A stretch of 64,000 nt of DNA, taken from positions 124,001 to 188,000 of the forward strand of contig NZ_JAIQYY010000011.1 of assembly GCF_020181035.1 (NCBI RefSeq), given 5' to 3'. The translations under genes were made by a program, and so were the position numbers. This document shows, piece by piece, positions 16,492-24,873 of the stretch. Each line of letters opens with the position of its first letter. Position 1 is the stretch's first letter. This DNA comes from Streptomyces sp. CoH27 (lineage in GTDB: Bacteria; Actinomycetota; Actinomycetes; Streptomycetales; Streptomycetaceae). The notes below the pieces were generated by a model. The model ran no database searches. It saw only the letters and a list, made by a program, of their open reading frames with translations, and had not been told where the DNA came from.

Positions 16492-17694
16492 ATGACTGCG
16501 CTCGCCGCTGACCGGGCCCGTTACGACCGGGCCACCGCCCATCTCGACGCCCCCCTCGCGATCGTGGACCTGGACGCCTTCGACGCCAACGCGGAGGATC
16601 TGGTCCGCCGGGCCGCCGGGAAGCCGGTCCGGGTCGCCAGCAAGTCGGTTCGCTGCCGGGCCCTGCTGGAACGGGTCCTGGCCAAGGACGGCTTCCAGGG
16701 CATCATGTCGTTCACCCTGGCCGAGTCGCTGTGGCTCGCGCGGTCCGGATTCGACGACATTCTGCTGGCGTATCCGTCCGCCGACCGGTCCGGCTTCGCG
16801 GAGCTGGCCGCCGATCCCAAGCTCGCCGGCGCGGTCACCGTGATGGTGGACGACGTCGCCCAGCTCGACCTCATCGACGCGGCCCGTGAGGGTGGACGTG
16901 AAGTCGTCCGTGTCTGCCTGGAGTTGGACACCGCGCTGAAGCTGCTCGGCGGCCGGGTGCGGGTCGGGGCCCGGCGCTCCCCGCTGCACTCCCCCGCCCA
17001 ACTCGCCGACGTGGCACGCTCGGTGGCCCGGCGGCCGGGTTTCCGGCTGGTGGGGATCATGGGGTACGAGGGGCACATCGCGGGGGTCGGGGACGCGGTC
17101 GCCGGGCGGCCGCTGCGGTCCCGGGCGGTCCGGCTCATGCAGGCGGCGGCCCGCCGGGAGCTGGCCGAGCGGCGGTCGGCCGCGGTGCGCGCGGTGCGGG
17201 CCGTCGTCCCCGACCTGGAGTTCGTCAACGGCGGCGGCACGGGCAGTGTGCAGCACACCGCGGCCGAGGGGGCGGTGACGGAGATCGCGGCCGGTTCGGG
17301 GCTGTATGTACCGCGGCTGTTCGACAACTACACGTCCTTCACCGGGCGGCCCGCGGCCCTCTTCGCCCAGCCCGTCGTACGGCGCCCGGGGGTCGGGGTC
17401 GTCACGGTGCTCGGCGGCGGGTATCCGGCCTCCGGTGCCGCCGGTCCCGACCGGCTGCCGGTGCCGTATCTGCCGCAGGGCCTGGCGTACGACCCGCAGG
17501 AGGGCCCGGGTGAGGTGCAGACCCCGCTGCTCGGCTCGCCCGCCGACGACCTCCTCATCGGTGACAAGGTGTGGTTCCGGCACGCCAAGGCGGGCGAGCT
17601 GTGCGAGCGGTTCGAGGCCCTGCACCTGATCGAGGGGGACACGGTCACCGCGACCGTGCCCACCTACCGGGGTGAGGGGCAGACCTTCCTCTGA
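16492..17694 (+). CDS. PLP-dependent amino acid deaminase/aldolase (D-threonine aldolase-like)
   Basis: A 400-residue fold-type III PLP enzyme of the alanine-racemase/D-threonine-aldolase superfamily. The probable Schiff-base lysine is Lys51 in VRVASKSVRC. The C-terminal part contains a NGGGTGSVQHT block that should bind the PLP phosphate, and an FRHAKAGELCERF block matching the metal/substrate region of D-threonine aldolases. The reaction would be cleavage or deamination of a D-hydroxy-amino acid; the substrate cannot be read from sequence. The ATG at 16492 matches the family N-terminus (the upstream in-frame extension is not conserved in composition). It converges on the dehydrogenase gene with only nine bases between stops. 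Confidence 0.8.
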   Translation: MTALAADRARYDRATAHLDAPLAIVDLDAFDANAEDLVRRAAGKPVRVASKSVRCRALLERVLAKDGFQGIMSFTLAESLWLARSGFDDILLAYPSADRSGFAELAADPKLAGAVTVMVDDVAQLDLIDAAREGGREVVRVCLELDTALKLLGGRVRVGARRSPLHSPAQLADVARSVARRPGFRLVGIMGYEGHIAGVGDAVAGRPLRSRAVRLMQAAARRELAERRSAAVRAVRAVVPDLEFVNGGGTGSVQHTAAEGAVTEIAAGSGLYVPRLFDNYTSFTGRPAALFAQPVVRRPGVGVVTVLGGGYPASGAAGPDRLPVPYLPQGLAYDPQEGPGEVQTPLLGSPADDLLIGDKVWFRHAKAGELCERFEALHLIEGDTVTATVPTYRGEGQTFL

Positions 17695-17703
17695 CCGGCC
17701 GGC

Positions 17704-18486
17704 CTACAGGGGCGTGACGTACGCGCCCGCGATTCCCCCGTCCACCAGGAAGTCGGAGGCGTTGACGAAGGAGGAGTCGTCGCTGGCCAGGAAGGCGACG
17801 GCGGCGGCGATCTCCTCGGCCTCGGCGAACCGGCCGACCGGGATGTGCACCAGGCGGCGGGCGGCCCGCTCGGGGTCCTTGGCGAACAGCTCCTGCAGGA
17901 GAGGGGTGTTGACCGGGCCGGGGCACAGGGCGTTGACCCTGATCCCCTCCCGGGCGAACTGCACGCCCAGCTCGCGGGACATGGCGAGCACGCCGCCCTT
18001 GGAGGCGGTGTACGAGATCTGGCTCGTGGCCGCGCCCATCCTCGCCACGAAGGACGCGGTGTTGATGATGGAGCCCTTGCCCTGGCGGCGCATGTAGGGG
18101 ATCACGGCCTTGCAGCACAGGTACACGGAGGTGAGGTTGACCTCCTGCACCCGCTTCCAGGCCTCCAGGCCGGTCTCCAGGATGGAGTCGTCGTCCGGCG
18201 GGGAGATGCCCGCGTTGTTGAAGGCGATGTCGACGCTGCCGTAGGTGTCGTGCGCCGTCTTGAACAGCGCTTCGACCTGCTCGGGGTCGGTGACGTCGAC
18301 CTTCACGAAGAGTCCGCCGACCTCGTCGGCGACGGCCTTGCCGCGGGCCTCGTCGACGTCCGCGCAGACGACGTGGGCACCCTCGGAGGCGAGCCGGCGG
18401 GCGGTGGCGAGGCCGATGCCGCTGCCGGCTCCGGTGACGACGGCGGTGCGGCCGGCCAGGCGGCGGCAGATGATGTCTTCGGTCAC
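17704..18486 (-). CDS. Short-chain dehydrogenase of the gamma-glutamyl-amine cluster
   Basis: A 260-residue classical SDR. It has the cofactor motif TGAGSGIG near residue 19, an acidic residue after the second strand (CADVD) that predicts NAD rather than NADP, NNAG, and the catalytic Ser..Tyr-x3-Lys pair (NTASF..SYTASKGG). Its ATG overlaps the aldehyde dehydrogenase stop by four bases (ATGA). In this operon it would oxidise the alcohol of a gamma-glutamyl-aminoalcohol, such as gamma-glutamylethanolamide, to the aldehyde. That role is inferred from the neighbours, not from residues. Confidence 0.9.
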   Translation of the reverse strand: MTEDIICRRLAGRTAVVTGAGSGIGLATARRLASEGAHVVCADVDEARGKAVADEVGGLFVKVDVTDPEQVEALFKTAHDTYGSVDIAFNNAGISPPDDDSILETGLEAWKRVQEVNLTSVYLCCKAVIPYMRRQGKGSIINTASFVARMGAATSQISYTASKGGVLAMSRELGVQFAREGIRVNALCPGPVNTPLLQELFAKDPERAARRLVHIPVGRFAEAEEIAAAVAFLASDDSSFVNASDFLVDGGIAGAYVTPL

Positions 18487-19856
18487 TGTGCGGGGCCCTC
18501 CGTGCTGATGAAGACGTTCTTGGTCTCGGTGAAGGCGGTCAGGGCGTCGGGGCCGAGTTCACGGCCGAGGCCGGACTGCTTGAAGCCGCCGAACGGGGTC
18601 CAGTAGCGGACGCTGGAGTGGGAGTTGACGGACAGGTTGCCGGCCCGGACGGCCTGGGACACGCGCAGGGCGCGGCCGAGGTCCCGGGTCCAGATCGAGC
18701 CGGACAGGCCGTAGGGGGTGGCGCCCGCGAGGCGGATCGCGTCGGCCTCGTCGGTGAAGGGGAGGAGGACGGCGACCGGGCCGAAGATCTCCTCGCACGC
18801 CGCCGCGCTGTCGTGCCGCTCCCCGGTCAGGACCGTCGGCGGGAACCAGAAGCCGGGGCCGTCGGGGGCGCTGCCGCGCAGGGCGGGGGCGTCGTCGGGG
18901 ACGTACGACCGTACGCGCTCCAGCTGCTGACGGGAGATCAACGGGCCCATCTGGGTCTTCTCGTCAGCGGGGTCGCCCACGACCACGGCGGCCAGTGCGT
19001 CGGCGAGGAAGTCCCGGGCCTCCTCCAGCACCGTCTCCTGGACCAGGACGCGGGTGCGGGCGCAGCAGTCCTGGCCGGAGTTGTCCAGGAAGGAGAACGG
19101 GTCGAGGGCGGTCTTCAGGTCGGCGTCGGCGAAGACGACGTTGGGGCTCTTGCCGCCGAGTTCCAGGGTGACCGGCTTCACGAGCTTCGCGCAGCGCTCC
19201 ATGACCTCGCGGCCGGTGCGGGTGGAGCCGGTGAACACGATCTTGGCGACGTCCGGGTGGTCCACCAGGGCACGGCCGGCGGTGTGGCCGTGGCCGGGGA
19301 GGACCTGGAAGACATGCTCGGGCAGCCCTGCCTCCAGGGCGAGTTCGGCGAGGCGCAGAGCCGTCAGCGGGGTGGTCTCGGCGGGCTTGAGGACCACCGC
19401 GTTGCCGGCCGCGAGCGCCGGGAAGGAGCCCCAGGCGGCGATGGGCATCGGGAAGTTCCAGGGGGCGATCACGCCGACCACGCCGAGGGGTTCCTGGAAG
19501 GTGACGTCCCAGCCGCCCGGGACCGGGATCTGCTTGCCGAGGAGGCGTTCGGCGCCGCCCGCCGCGTACAGCAGCAGGTCACGGGCGTTGCCGGCCTCCC
19601 AGCGGGCGTTGCCGACGGTGTGGCCCGCCTCGCGGACCTCCAGCCGGGCCAGTTCCTCGATGTGGGCGTCGACGGTGTCGGCGAAGCGGCGCAGCAGCCG
19701 GGCCCGGTCGGCGGGGGCGAGGGCGGCCCACCGGGTCTGGGCGCGTACGGCGCGTACGACGGCGGCGGCCACGTCCTCCTCGCTCGCGGCGGGGACGGTG
19801 GCGACGACCTCTTCCGTGGCGGGGTTGAGGACCTTCAACTCGTCTGAGTCGGACAC
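18483..19856 (-). CDS. NAD(P)-dependent aldehyde dehydrogenase of the gamma-glutamyl-amine cluster
   Basis: A 457-residue class aldehyde dehydrogenase. Visible motifs are GVIAPWNFPMPIAAW (cofactor pocket), VFTGSTRTG (glycine motif), the catalytic Glu in VTLELGGKSPN and the nucleophilic Cys in SGQDCCART, followed by EEIFGPVAVLLPF. The GTG at 19856 is used because GAAAGG lies the right distance upstream and only 23 bases separate it from the synthetase stop. It would oxidise the gamma-glutamyl-aminoaldehyde made by the neighbouring SDR to the acid. The slightly short length compared with about 480-500 residues reflects a compact N-terminus. Confidence 0.93.
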   Translation of the reverse strand: MSDSDELKVLNPATEEVVATVPAASEEDVAAAVVRAVRAQTRWAALAPADRARLLRRFADTVDAHIEELARLEVREAGHTVGNARWEAGNARDLLLYAAGGAERLLGKQIPVPGGWDVTFQEPLGVVGVIAPWNFPMPIAAWGSFPALAAGNAVVLKPAETTPLTALRLAELALEAGLPEHVFQVLPGHGHTAGRALVDHPDVAKIVFTGSTRTGREVMERCAKLVKPVTLELGGKSPNVVFADADLKTALDPFSFLDNSGQDCCARTRVLVQETVLEEARDFLADALAAVVVGDPADEKTQMGPLISRQQLERVRSYVPDDAPALRGSAPDGPGFWFPPTVLTGERHDSAAACEEIFGPVAVLLPFTDEADAIRLAGATPYGLSGSIWTRDLGRALRVSQAVRAGNLSVNSHSSVRYWTPFGGFKQSGLGRELGPDALTAFTETKNVFISTEGPAQ

Positions 19857-19879
19857 GAATCGACCTTTCACAGGCTGGT

Positions 19880-21238
19880 TCACAGGCGTTCGAAGGAGCG
19901 GCGCAGCTCCCAGTCGGTGACCGCGGCGTCGAAGGCCTCCAGCTCGACGCGCGCCATGTTGCGGTAGTGGGCCACGACCTCGTCGCCGAAGGCGGCCTTG
20001 GCGACGGGGCTGTTCTCCCACAACTCGGCGGCCTCGCGCAGGGTGGTCGGGACGTGCTCGAAGTCCGCGGTGTAGGCGTTGCCGGGGCAGGGTTCGGGGA
20101 GTTCCAGCTTCTGCTCGATGCCGTACAGGCCGGCCGCGACGAGACCGGCGACCGCGAGGTACGGGTTGACGTCGCCGCCGGGCAGGCGGTTCTCGAAGCG
20201 CAGGGAGCGGCCGTGGCCGACCACGCGCAGCGCACAGGTGCGGTTGTCGTGGCCCCAGGCGACGGCGGTGGGCGCGAAGGAGCCGGGCTGGAACCGCTTG
20301 TAGGAGTTGATGTTGGGGGCGTAGAGGAGGGAGAAGTCGCGCAGGGCGGCGAGCTGTCCGGCGAGGAAGTGCCGCATGACGTCGGACATGCCGTCGCCGT
20401 CGGCCATGGCGTTGTTGCCGTCGGCGTCGGCGAGCGAGAGGTGGATGTGGCAGGAGTTGCCCTCGCGCTCGTTGTACTTGGCCATGAAGGTGATCGAGAC
20501 GCCCTCCTGGGCGGCGATCTCCTTGGCGCCCGTCTTGTACAGGGCGTGCTGGTCACAGGTGACGAGGGCCTCGTCGTAGCGGAAGGCGATCTCGTGCTGG
20601 CCGGGGTTGCACTCGCCCTTGGCGGACTCGACGGTGAGGCCGGCGCCGGCCATGTCGTTGCGCAGCCGGCGCAGCAGGGGCTCGATGCGGCCGGTGCCGA
20701 GGATGGAGTAGTCGATGTTGTACTGGTTGGCGGGCGTGAGTCCTTTGTAGCCCGCGTCCCAGGCCGCCTCGTAGCTGTCCTTGAAGACGATGAACTCCAG
20801 CTCGGTGCCGACCTGGGCGGTGTAGCCGAGCTCGGCGAGCCGCTCCAGCTGGCGGCGCAGGATCTGGCGGGGCGCGGCGACGACCGGGGTGCCGTCGTTC
20901 CAGGCGAGGTCGGCGACGAGCAGGGCGGTGCCGGGGTGCCAGGGGATACGGCGCAGGGTGCCGAGGTCGGGGTGCATGGCGAAGTCGCCGTAGCCGCGCT
21001 CCCAGGAGGACATCGCGTAGCCGTCGACGGTGTTCATCTCGGTGTCGACGGCGAGGAGGTAGTTGCAGCCCTCGGTGCCGTGGTGCAGGACCTCGTCGAG
21101 GAAGAAGCGGGCGGCGAACCGCTTGCCCTGGAGGCGCCCTTGCATGTCGGGGAAGGCCAGGACGACAGTGTCGATCTCACCGCTCGCGACAAGGGCGTGC
21201 AGTTCCTCGACGCCGAGCGGGGGTGTGCGGTCTGCCAC
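19880..21238 (-). CDS. glnA4: Gamma-glutamylethanolamide synthetase (GlnA4-like glutamine synthetase)
   Basis: A 452-residue type I glutamine-synthetase-like enzyme. The beta-grasp N-domain (VVLAFPDMQGRLQGKR) is followed by the catalytic domain: metal ligands in GTELEFIVF and ESAKGECNPGQHEI, the ATP/His motif NSCHIHLSL, and FENRLPGGDVNPYLAVAG. The adenylylation loop and N-terminal features of GlnA are absent. The name rests on family resemblance and on an identical context to S. coelicolor SCO1613, reported as GlnA4, which glutamylates ethanolamine. It is the first gene of an operon with the ALDH and SDR genes. GTG at 21238 is preceded by AAGGAGG. An operator shared with a downstream gene lies just upstream. 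Polyamines are an alternative substrate. Confidence 0.88.
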   Translation of the reverse strand: MADRTPPLGVEELHALVASGEIDTVVLAFPDMQGRLQGKRFAARFFLDEVLHHGTEGCNYLLAVDTEMNTVDGYAMSSWERGYGDFAMHPDLGTLRRIPWHPGTALLVADLAWNDGTPVVAAPRQILRRQLERLAELGYTAQVGTELEFIVFKDSYEAAWDAGYKGLTPANQYNIDYSILGTGRIEPLLRRLRNDMAGAGLTVESAKGECNPGQHEIAFRYDEALVTCDQHALYKTGAKEIAAQEGVSITFMAKYNEREGNSCHIHLSLADADGNNAMADGDGMSDVMRHFLAGQLAALRDFSLLYAPNINSYKRFQPGSFAPTAVAWGHDNRTCALRVVGHGRSLRFENRLPGGDVNPYLAVAGLVAAGLYGIEQKLELPEPCPGNAYTADFEHVPTTLREAAELWENSPVAKAAFGDEVVAHYRNMARVELEAFDAAVTDWELRRSFERL

Positions 21239-21290
21239 GGGAGAGCCTCCTTCGGCGCCTTCGCGCTTTTTCGGCCGAGCCGGGAGCCAT

Positions 21291-21312
21291 AAGGTATTAC
21301 TCAGAACCATTG
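21291..21312. promoter_or_regulatory. Probable GntR operator 1 (glnA4/regulator divergent promoter)
   Basis: This 22-base site reads AAGGTAT-N7-GAACCATTG. The site at 22086-22107 reads AAGGTAT-N7-GAACCTTTG. AGGT-N10-ACC forms an inverted repeat typical of FadR-type GntR regulators. It lies between the divergent synthetase and regulator genes, so it can control both. Confidence 0.7.
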
Positions 21313-21334
21313 CTTGGGAAGGGGATACGGCCGG

Positions 21335-22072
21335 ATGTCCCGGGAGAGTGACACTCAGGGGGTCGGTGACCGGCTCGCTCCGGTGCTGCGGCCGGTGCGT
21401 GCGGGCAACGGCTTCGAGGAGGCGCTGGAGCAGATCCTCCAGGTCGTGCGGCTCGGTCTGGTGCGGGGCGGGGAGCGGCTGCCGGCCGAGCGGGAGCTGG
21501 CGGAGCGGCTCGGCATCAGCCGGGTGACGCTGCGCGAGGTGCTGAAGGTGCTCCAGGACCAGGGGCTGGTGGAGGCGCGGCGCGGGCGGTACGGCGGAAC
21601 GTTCGTGCTGCCGCGCGCGGACGCCGGCGGCGAGGACGAGCTGCGGCGGCGGATCGCCGAGGTGGACATCGAGGACGTGCTGCGCTTCCGCGAGGTGCTG
21701 GAGGTGGGCGCGGCCGGGCTGTGCGCGGCGCACGGGCTCGACGACGAGCAGGCGGGCCGGCTGCGCGAGGCGCTGGCCCGCACCCACGACGCCCCGCTCG
21801 CCGACTACCGGCGCCTGGACACGCTGTTGCACCTGACGCTGGCCGAGCTGTGCGGCTCGCCCTCCCTGACGGCGCAGTACGCGGCGGTCCGGGCCACGGT
21901 CAACGACCTGCTCGACTGCATCCCGCTGCTGGTGCGAAATCTGGAGCACTCCCAGCGGCAGCACACCGCGCTGGTGGAGGCCGTGCTGGACGGGGACGCG
22001 GACGGGGCGCGGGAGATGATGCGCGAGCACTGCGCGGGTACGGCGGCCCTGCTGCGGGGCTTCCTCGCCTGA
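21335..22072 (+). CDS. FadR-subfamily GntR transcriptional regulator
   Basis: A 245-residue regulator. The N-terminal winged helix (GGERLPAERELAERLGISRV..LREVLKVLQDQGLVEARRGRYGGTFV, about residues 45-95) is followed by an all-helical FCD ligand domain with the expected metal-site residues (Asp/His spread: RRLDTLLHLTLAEL, LEHSQRQHTALVEAV, REHCAGT). It probably represses the synthetase operon and the amidotransferase gene, and its own gene, through the two operator copies at 21291 and 22086. The ATG at 21335 is preferred over an upstream TTG because GGAAGGGG precedes it. The inducer is presumably an amine or gamma-glutamyl product. Confidence 0.92.
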   Translation: MSRESDTQGVGDRLAPVLRPVRAGNGFEEALEQILQVVRLGLVRGGERLPAERELAERLGISRVTLREVLKVLQDQGLVEARRGRYGGTFVLPRADAGGEDELRRRIAEVDIEDVLRFREVLEVGAAGLCAAHGLDDEQAGRLREALARTHDAPLADYRRLDTLLHLTLAELCGSPSLTAQYAAVRATVNDLLDCIPLLVRNLEHSQRQHTALVEAVLDGDADGAREMMREHCAGTAALLRGFLA

Positions 22073-22085
22073 GCGCGCTCTTGTA

Positions 22086-22107
22086 AAGGTATGGATATGA
22101 ACCTTTG
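22086..22107. promoter_or_regulatory. Probable GntR operator 2 (amidotransferase promoter)
   Basis: AAAGGT-N10-ACCTTT (from 22085) is a perfect inverted repeat, and 15 of 22 positions match operator 1. It lies between the regulator stop and the amidotransferase start. A TATGGA-like -10 falls inside it, so binding would block initiation. Confidence 0.7.
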
Positions 22108-22125
22108 AATTCCGGGGAGGGTGGC

Positions 22126-22815
22126 ATGACGACCGTTCGACCACTGATCGGCATCAGCACGTATCTGGAGTCCGGCACGCGCTGGGGCGTGTGGGAGCTG
22201 GACGCGGCGCTGCTGCCGGTCGGCTATCCACGACTGGTGCAGCGGGCCGGCGGACTGGCCGCGATGCTGCCGCCGGACGCGCCCGAGCGCGCGGCGCAGA
22301 CGGTGGCCCGGCTGGACGGGCTGGTCGTCGCCGGCGGCCCGGACGTGGACCCGGCCCGGTACGGCGCCGAGCGCGAGCCCCGCACGGGTCCGCCCGCGCC
22401 GGACCGGGACGCCTGGGAGCTGGCGCTGATCGACGCGGCGCTGACGGCCGGGGTGCCGCTGCTGGGGATCTGCCGGGGCATGCAGCTGCTGAACGTCGCC
22501 CTCGGCGGCACGCTCGTCCAGCATCTCGACGGGCACGCGGAGGTGGTCGGGGTCTTCGGCCGCCATCCGGTCAAGCCGGTGCCGGGCACGCGGTACGCGG
22601 GCATCGTCCCGGAGGAGACCGCCGTACCGGCCTACCACCACCAGGCGGTCGACCGCCTCGGCCGGGGCCTGGTCCCCTCAGCGTACGCGTCGGACGGCAC
22701 GGTCGAGGCGGTGGAACTGCCGCCGGCCGAGGGGTGGGTGCTCGGCGTGCAGTGGCATCCGGAGATGGGTGAGGACCTGCGGGTGATGCGGGCCCTCGTC
22801 GCTGCCGCGGGCTGA
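22126..22815 (+). CDS. Class I glutamine amidotransferase-like gamma-glutamyl hydrolase (PuuD-like)
   Basis: A 229-residue peptidase C26 protein. The nucleophile elbow LLGICRGMQLLNV gives the catalytic Cys, and VQWHPEM gives the His and Glu. The oxyanion region is VVAGGPDVDP. In E. coli PuuD such enzymes release glutamate from gamma-glutamyl-GABA. Here it would complete the pathway by hydrolysing the gamma-glutamyl amino acid left after the oxidation steps. There is no synthetase domain, so it acts as a stand-alone hydrolase. ATG at 22126 follows GGGGAGG. It has its own copy of the GntR operator. Confidence 0.9.
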   Translation: MTTVRPLIGISTYLESGTRWGVWELDAALLPVGYPRLVQRAGGLAAMLPPDAPERAAQTVARLDGLVVAGGPDVDPARYGAEREPRTGPPAPDRDAWELALIDAALTAGVPLLGICRGMQLLNVALGGTLVQHLDGHAEVVGVFGRHPVKPVPGTRYAGIVPEETAVPAYHHQAVDRLGRGLVPSAYASDGTVEAVELPPAEGWVLGVQWHPEMGEDLRVMRALVAAAG

Positions 22816-22816
22816 G

Positions 22817-22833
22817 CCGGGGCACTGCCCCGG
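22817..22833. terminator. Hairpin between convergent genes
   Basis: CCGGGGC and GCCCCGG pair around ACT, between the convergent amidotransferase and phosphotransferase genes. A further CCGGG..CCCCGG repeat follows immediately. No U-tract. Confidence 0.6.
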
Positions 22834-22860
22834 GCCGGGCGGAGCGGCCCCGGCGCCGTG

Positions 22861-23823
22861 TCACAGCCGCTGTCGGAGCCAGGCCAGCGCCGCGTCTCCC
22901 TGGGCGCGCTGGAAGGGGCGCAGGGTGGGCAGGCCGGGCGGGGCCGGGTCCAGGGAGCTGCGCAGGAAGTAGCCGGTGAGGGCGGCCAGCGTGGCGGTCA
23001 CCGCGTCCGGGTCGGCGTCCCGGCCCAGGGGGTGGCTGGTGAACACCTGCTCGGGGTCGGGTCCGCCCTGCGCCCGCACGCAGGGCAGCATGACGAGCAG
23101 GTCGAACCAGGGCGCGGCCCGCAGCGCGTGCGGCCAGTCCACGAAGACGACCCCGCCGTCGGCCGTGAGCAGGACGTTGTCCGCGCGCAGGTCGGCGTGG
23201 GCCAGCGTGTCCCCCGCGGCATCCTCGGGCCAGCGGGCCTCCAGGGCGGCGAGATCGGCCAGGTGGTCGGCGGTCCACGCGCCGAGCCGGTCGCGTACGT
23301 CGCCGGCCTCGCCGTCGAGGAGCCGGCGCCAGCCGCTGAAGCTCTCCGCCAGATCCTCGGCGACGGGCGGAACGTCGAGCGGGCACGGGGTGCCGGTGCG
23401 GGCGAGCACGGTCACGGCGTCGAGCACCCGGCGCAGCTCGTCGGGCTGCCAGGGCACATGGGGCTGGCGTCCGGCCACTTCCTCGAAGACCAGCGCCACC
23501 CAGGTGCCGTCGTCGTACGTCCCCAGCAGCCGGGGTGCGGGGACGGTGACCGGGAGCGCGGCGGCGTTGCGTGCCTCCCGGCGATGCAGGCCGGGGCTGT
23601 GCGGGTTGGCCTCGGCGCTCACCGCCTTGACGAACCCGGTGCCGCCCGCCGCGGTGCGCACGCGCGCGGCGACGCCGGGTGAGAAGCCGCCGCGCTGTGT
23701 CTGCCACCGCACGACCGGCGCACCGAGCGTCTCGCCCACGGCGTGCCGGACGGCGGGCGGGAGCGCTTCCCAGGGCGTGCGGACGCCTGCGGCGGGCGGG
23801 GCGGTGTGGGTCATGCGGGCCAT
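22861..23823 (-). CDS. Aminoglycoside phosphotransferase-family kinase
   Basis: A 320-residue protein-kinase-like phosphotransferase. The catalytic loop is LAHADLRADNVLL (Asp as base, Asn for metal) and the second metal Asp is in VVFVDWPHAL. The nucleotide-binding N-lobe includes GGFSPGVAARV and GFVKAVS (ATP-binding Lys). The family covers antibiotic kinases and small-metabolite kinases, and nothing here points to a drug substrate. The start could be ATG at 23823 or ATG at 23814 (MTHTAPPAAG); neither has a clear Shine-Dalgarno. Confidence 0.85.
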   Translation of the reverse strand: MARMTHTAPPAAGVRTPWEALPPAVRHAVGETLGAPVVRWQTQRGGFSPGVAARVRTAAGGTGFVKAVSAEANPHSPGLHRREARNAAALPVTVPAPRLLGTYDDGTWVALVFEEVAGRQPHVPWQPDELRRVLDAVTVLARTGTPCPLDVPPVAEDLAESFSGWRRLLDGEAGDVRDRLGAWTADHLADLAALEARWPEDAAGDTLAHADLRADNVLLTADGGVVFVDWPHALRAAPWFDLLVMLPCVRAQGGPDPEQVFTSHPLGRDADPDAVTATLAALTGYFLRSSLDPAPPGLPTLRPFQRAQGDAALAWLRQRL

Positions 23824-23879
23824 GGTGCCGGGGTGGCGGGGTGGCCGGCGAGCGGATTTTCAGGGGGTTGCCATGCCCG

Positions 23880-24803
23880 TCACCCCCGCGTCAGCGACAA
23901 CAACTCCCGTGCGGGCCCCGCCGGTCGATGCCCGGTGGGCCACACCGCCCTCAGATCGCGCCGCAGCGAAACACCCTCCACCGGGATGCTGACCAGCCGC
24001 CGCATCGCCAGTTCCTCCCCCACCGCCAGCTCGCTGAGGACGGAGGGGCCCGCTCCGCTGACCGCTGATGCCTTGACCGCTGTGGTCGAGGACAGTTCGA
24101 TCAGGGGGCGGGCGAGGCCGCCGAGGGCCGCGTCCAGGACCTGGCGGGTACCGGAGCCGCGCTCGCGCAGGATCAGCGGGGTGGCCGCCAGCTCCTGCGC
24201 CGTGAGGGGGCGCCGGCGGCGGGCCCAGGGGTGGCCGGGGGCCGTGACGACGATCAGGCGGTCGCGGGCGATGACCGTGGAGTCCAGGCCGGTCGGCACG
24301 TTCAGGCCTTCCACGAAGCCGAGGTCCGCCTCGCCGGACAGCAGCAGTTCCGCAACCTTTGTCGAGTTGCCGGCGAGCAGGGACACCGCCGTGTCGGGTC
24401 GCTCGGCGTGCAGTGCGAGGAGCCAGCCGGGCAGCAGATACTCGGCGATGGTCATGCTCGCCGCGACCCTGAGGCGTGAGTCCCGCCGGTCCCGCAGCGC
24501 CCGCGCCCCCGCGTCGAAGGCGGCCGCCGCCTCCACCACCCGGCGCGCCCAGTCCGTCACCAGCGCCCCGGCGTCGGTGAGCCGGGAACCGCGCGGCGAG
24601 CGGTCGACCAGGGCCACCCCCAGCTGCCGTTCCATCGAGCGGATCCGGCTGCTGGCGGCGGGCTGGGTGATGCCGACCTCGCGTGCGGCCGCGCCGAGGC
24701 TCCCCAGCCGCGCCACCGCCAGCAGCAGCTCCAGTGCGGCCAGATCCGGCACCCGGTGCGCCAGGGATGCCGTGCGCTCGTACTGCCCCTCCACCTCACT
24801 CAT
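23880..24803 (-). CDS. LysR-family transcriptional regulator
   Basis: A 307-residue LysR regulator. The N-terminal winged helix (DLAALELLLAVARLGSLGAA, TQPAASSRIRSMERQLG) lies at residues 20-80, with a linker helix. The two-lobe effector domain (LRVAASMTIAEYLLPGWL, DLGFVEGLN, LIVVTAPGHPW) resembles CysB/CbbR-type sensors of small anions. It is divergent from the TDT transporter gene with 70 bases between the starts, so that transporter is the likely target. A perfect inverted repeat covers its own start codon, which suggests autoregulation. Confidence 0.92.
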   Translation of the reverse strand: MSEVEGQYERTASLAHRVPDLAALELLLAVARLGSLGAAAREVGITQPAASSRIRSMERQLGVALVDRSPRGSRLTDAGALVTDWARRVVEAAAAFDAGARALRDRRDSRLRVAASMTIAEYLLPGWLLALHAERPDTAVSLLAGNSTKVAELLLSGEADLGFVEGLNVPTGLDSTVIARDRLIVVTAPGHPWARRRRPLTAQELAATPLILRERGSGTRQVLDAALGGLARPLIELSSTTAVKASAVSGAGPSVLSELAVGEELAMRRLVSIPVEGVSLRRDLRAVWPTGHRPAGPARELLSLTRG

Positions 24804-24872
24804 AAGACCAGCTTATGCCCTGATAGAAACGAACTCCCTGGTCAGCCCCTGATCCTGGCGGGATCGTCAGGG
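24801..24872. promoter_or_regulatory. Inverted repeats in the LysR-TDT divergent promoter
   Basis: CATAAG-N5-CTTATG (24801-24817) includes the LysR start codon. CCCTGA..TCAGGG (24847-24872) ends one base before the transporter start. Both have the size expected for LysR binding sites. Confidence 0.5.
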
Positions 24873-24873
24873 C

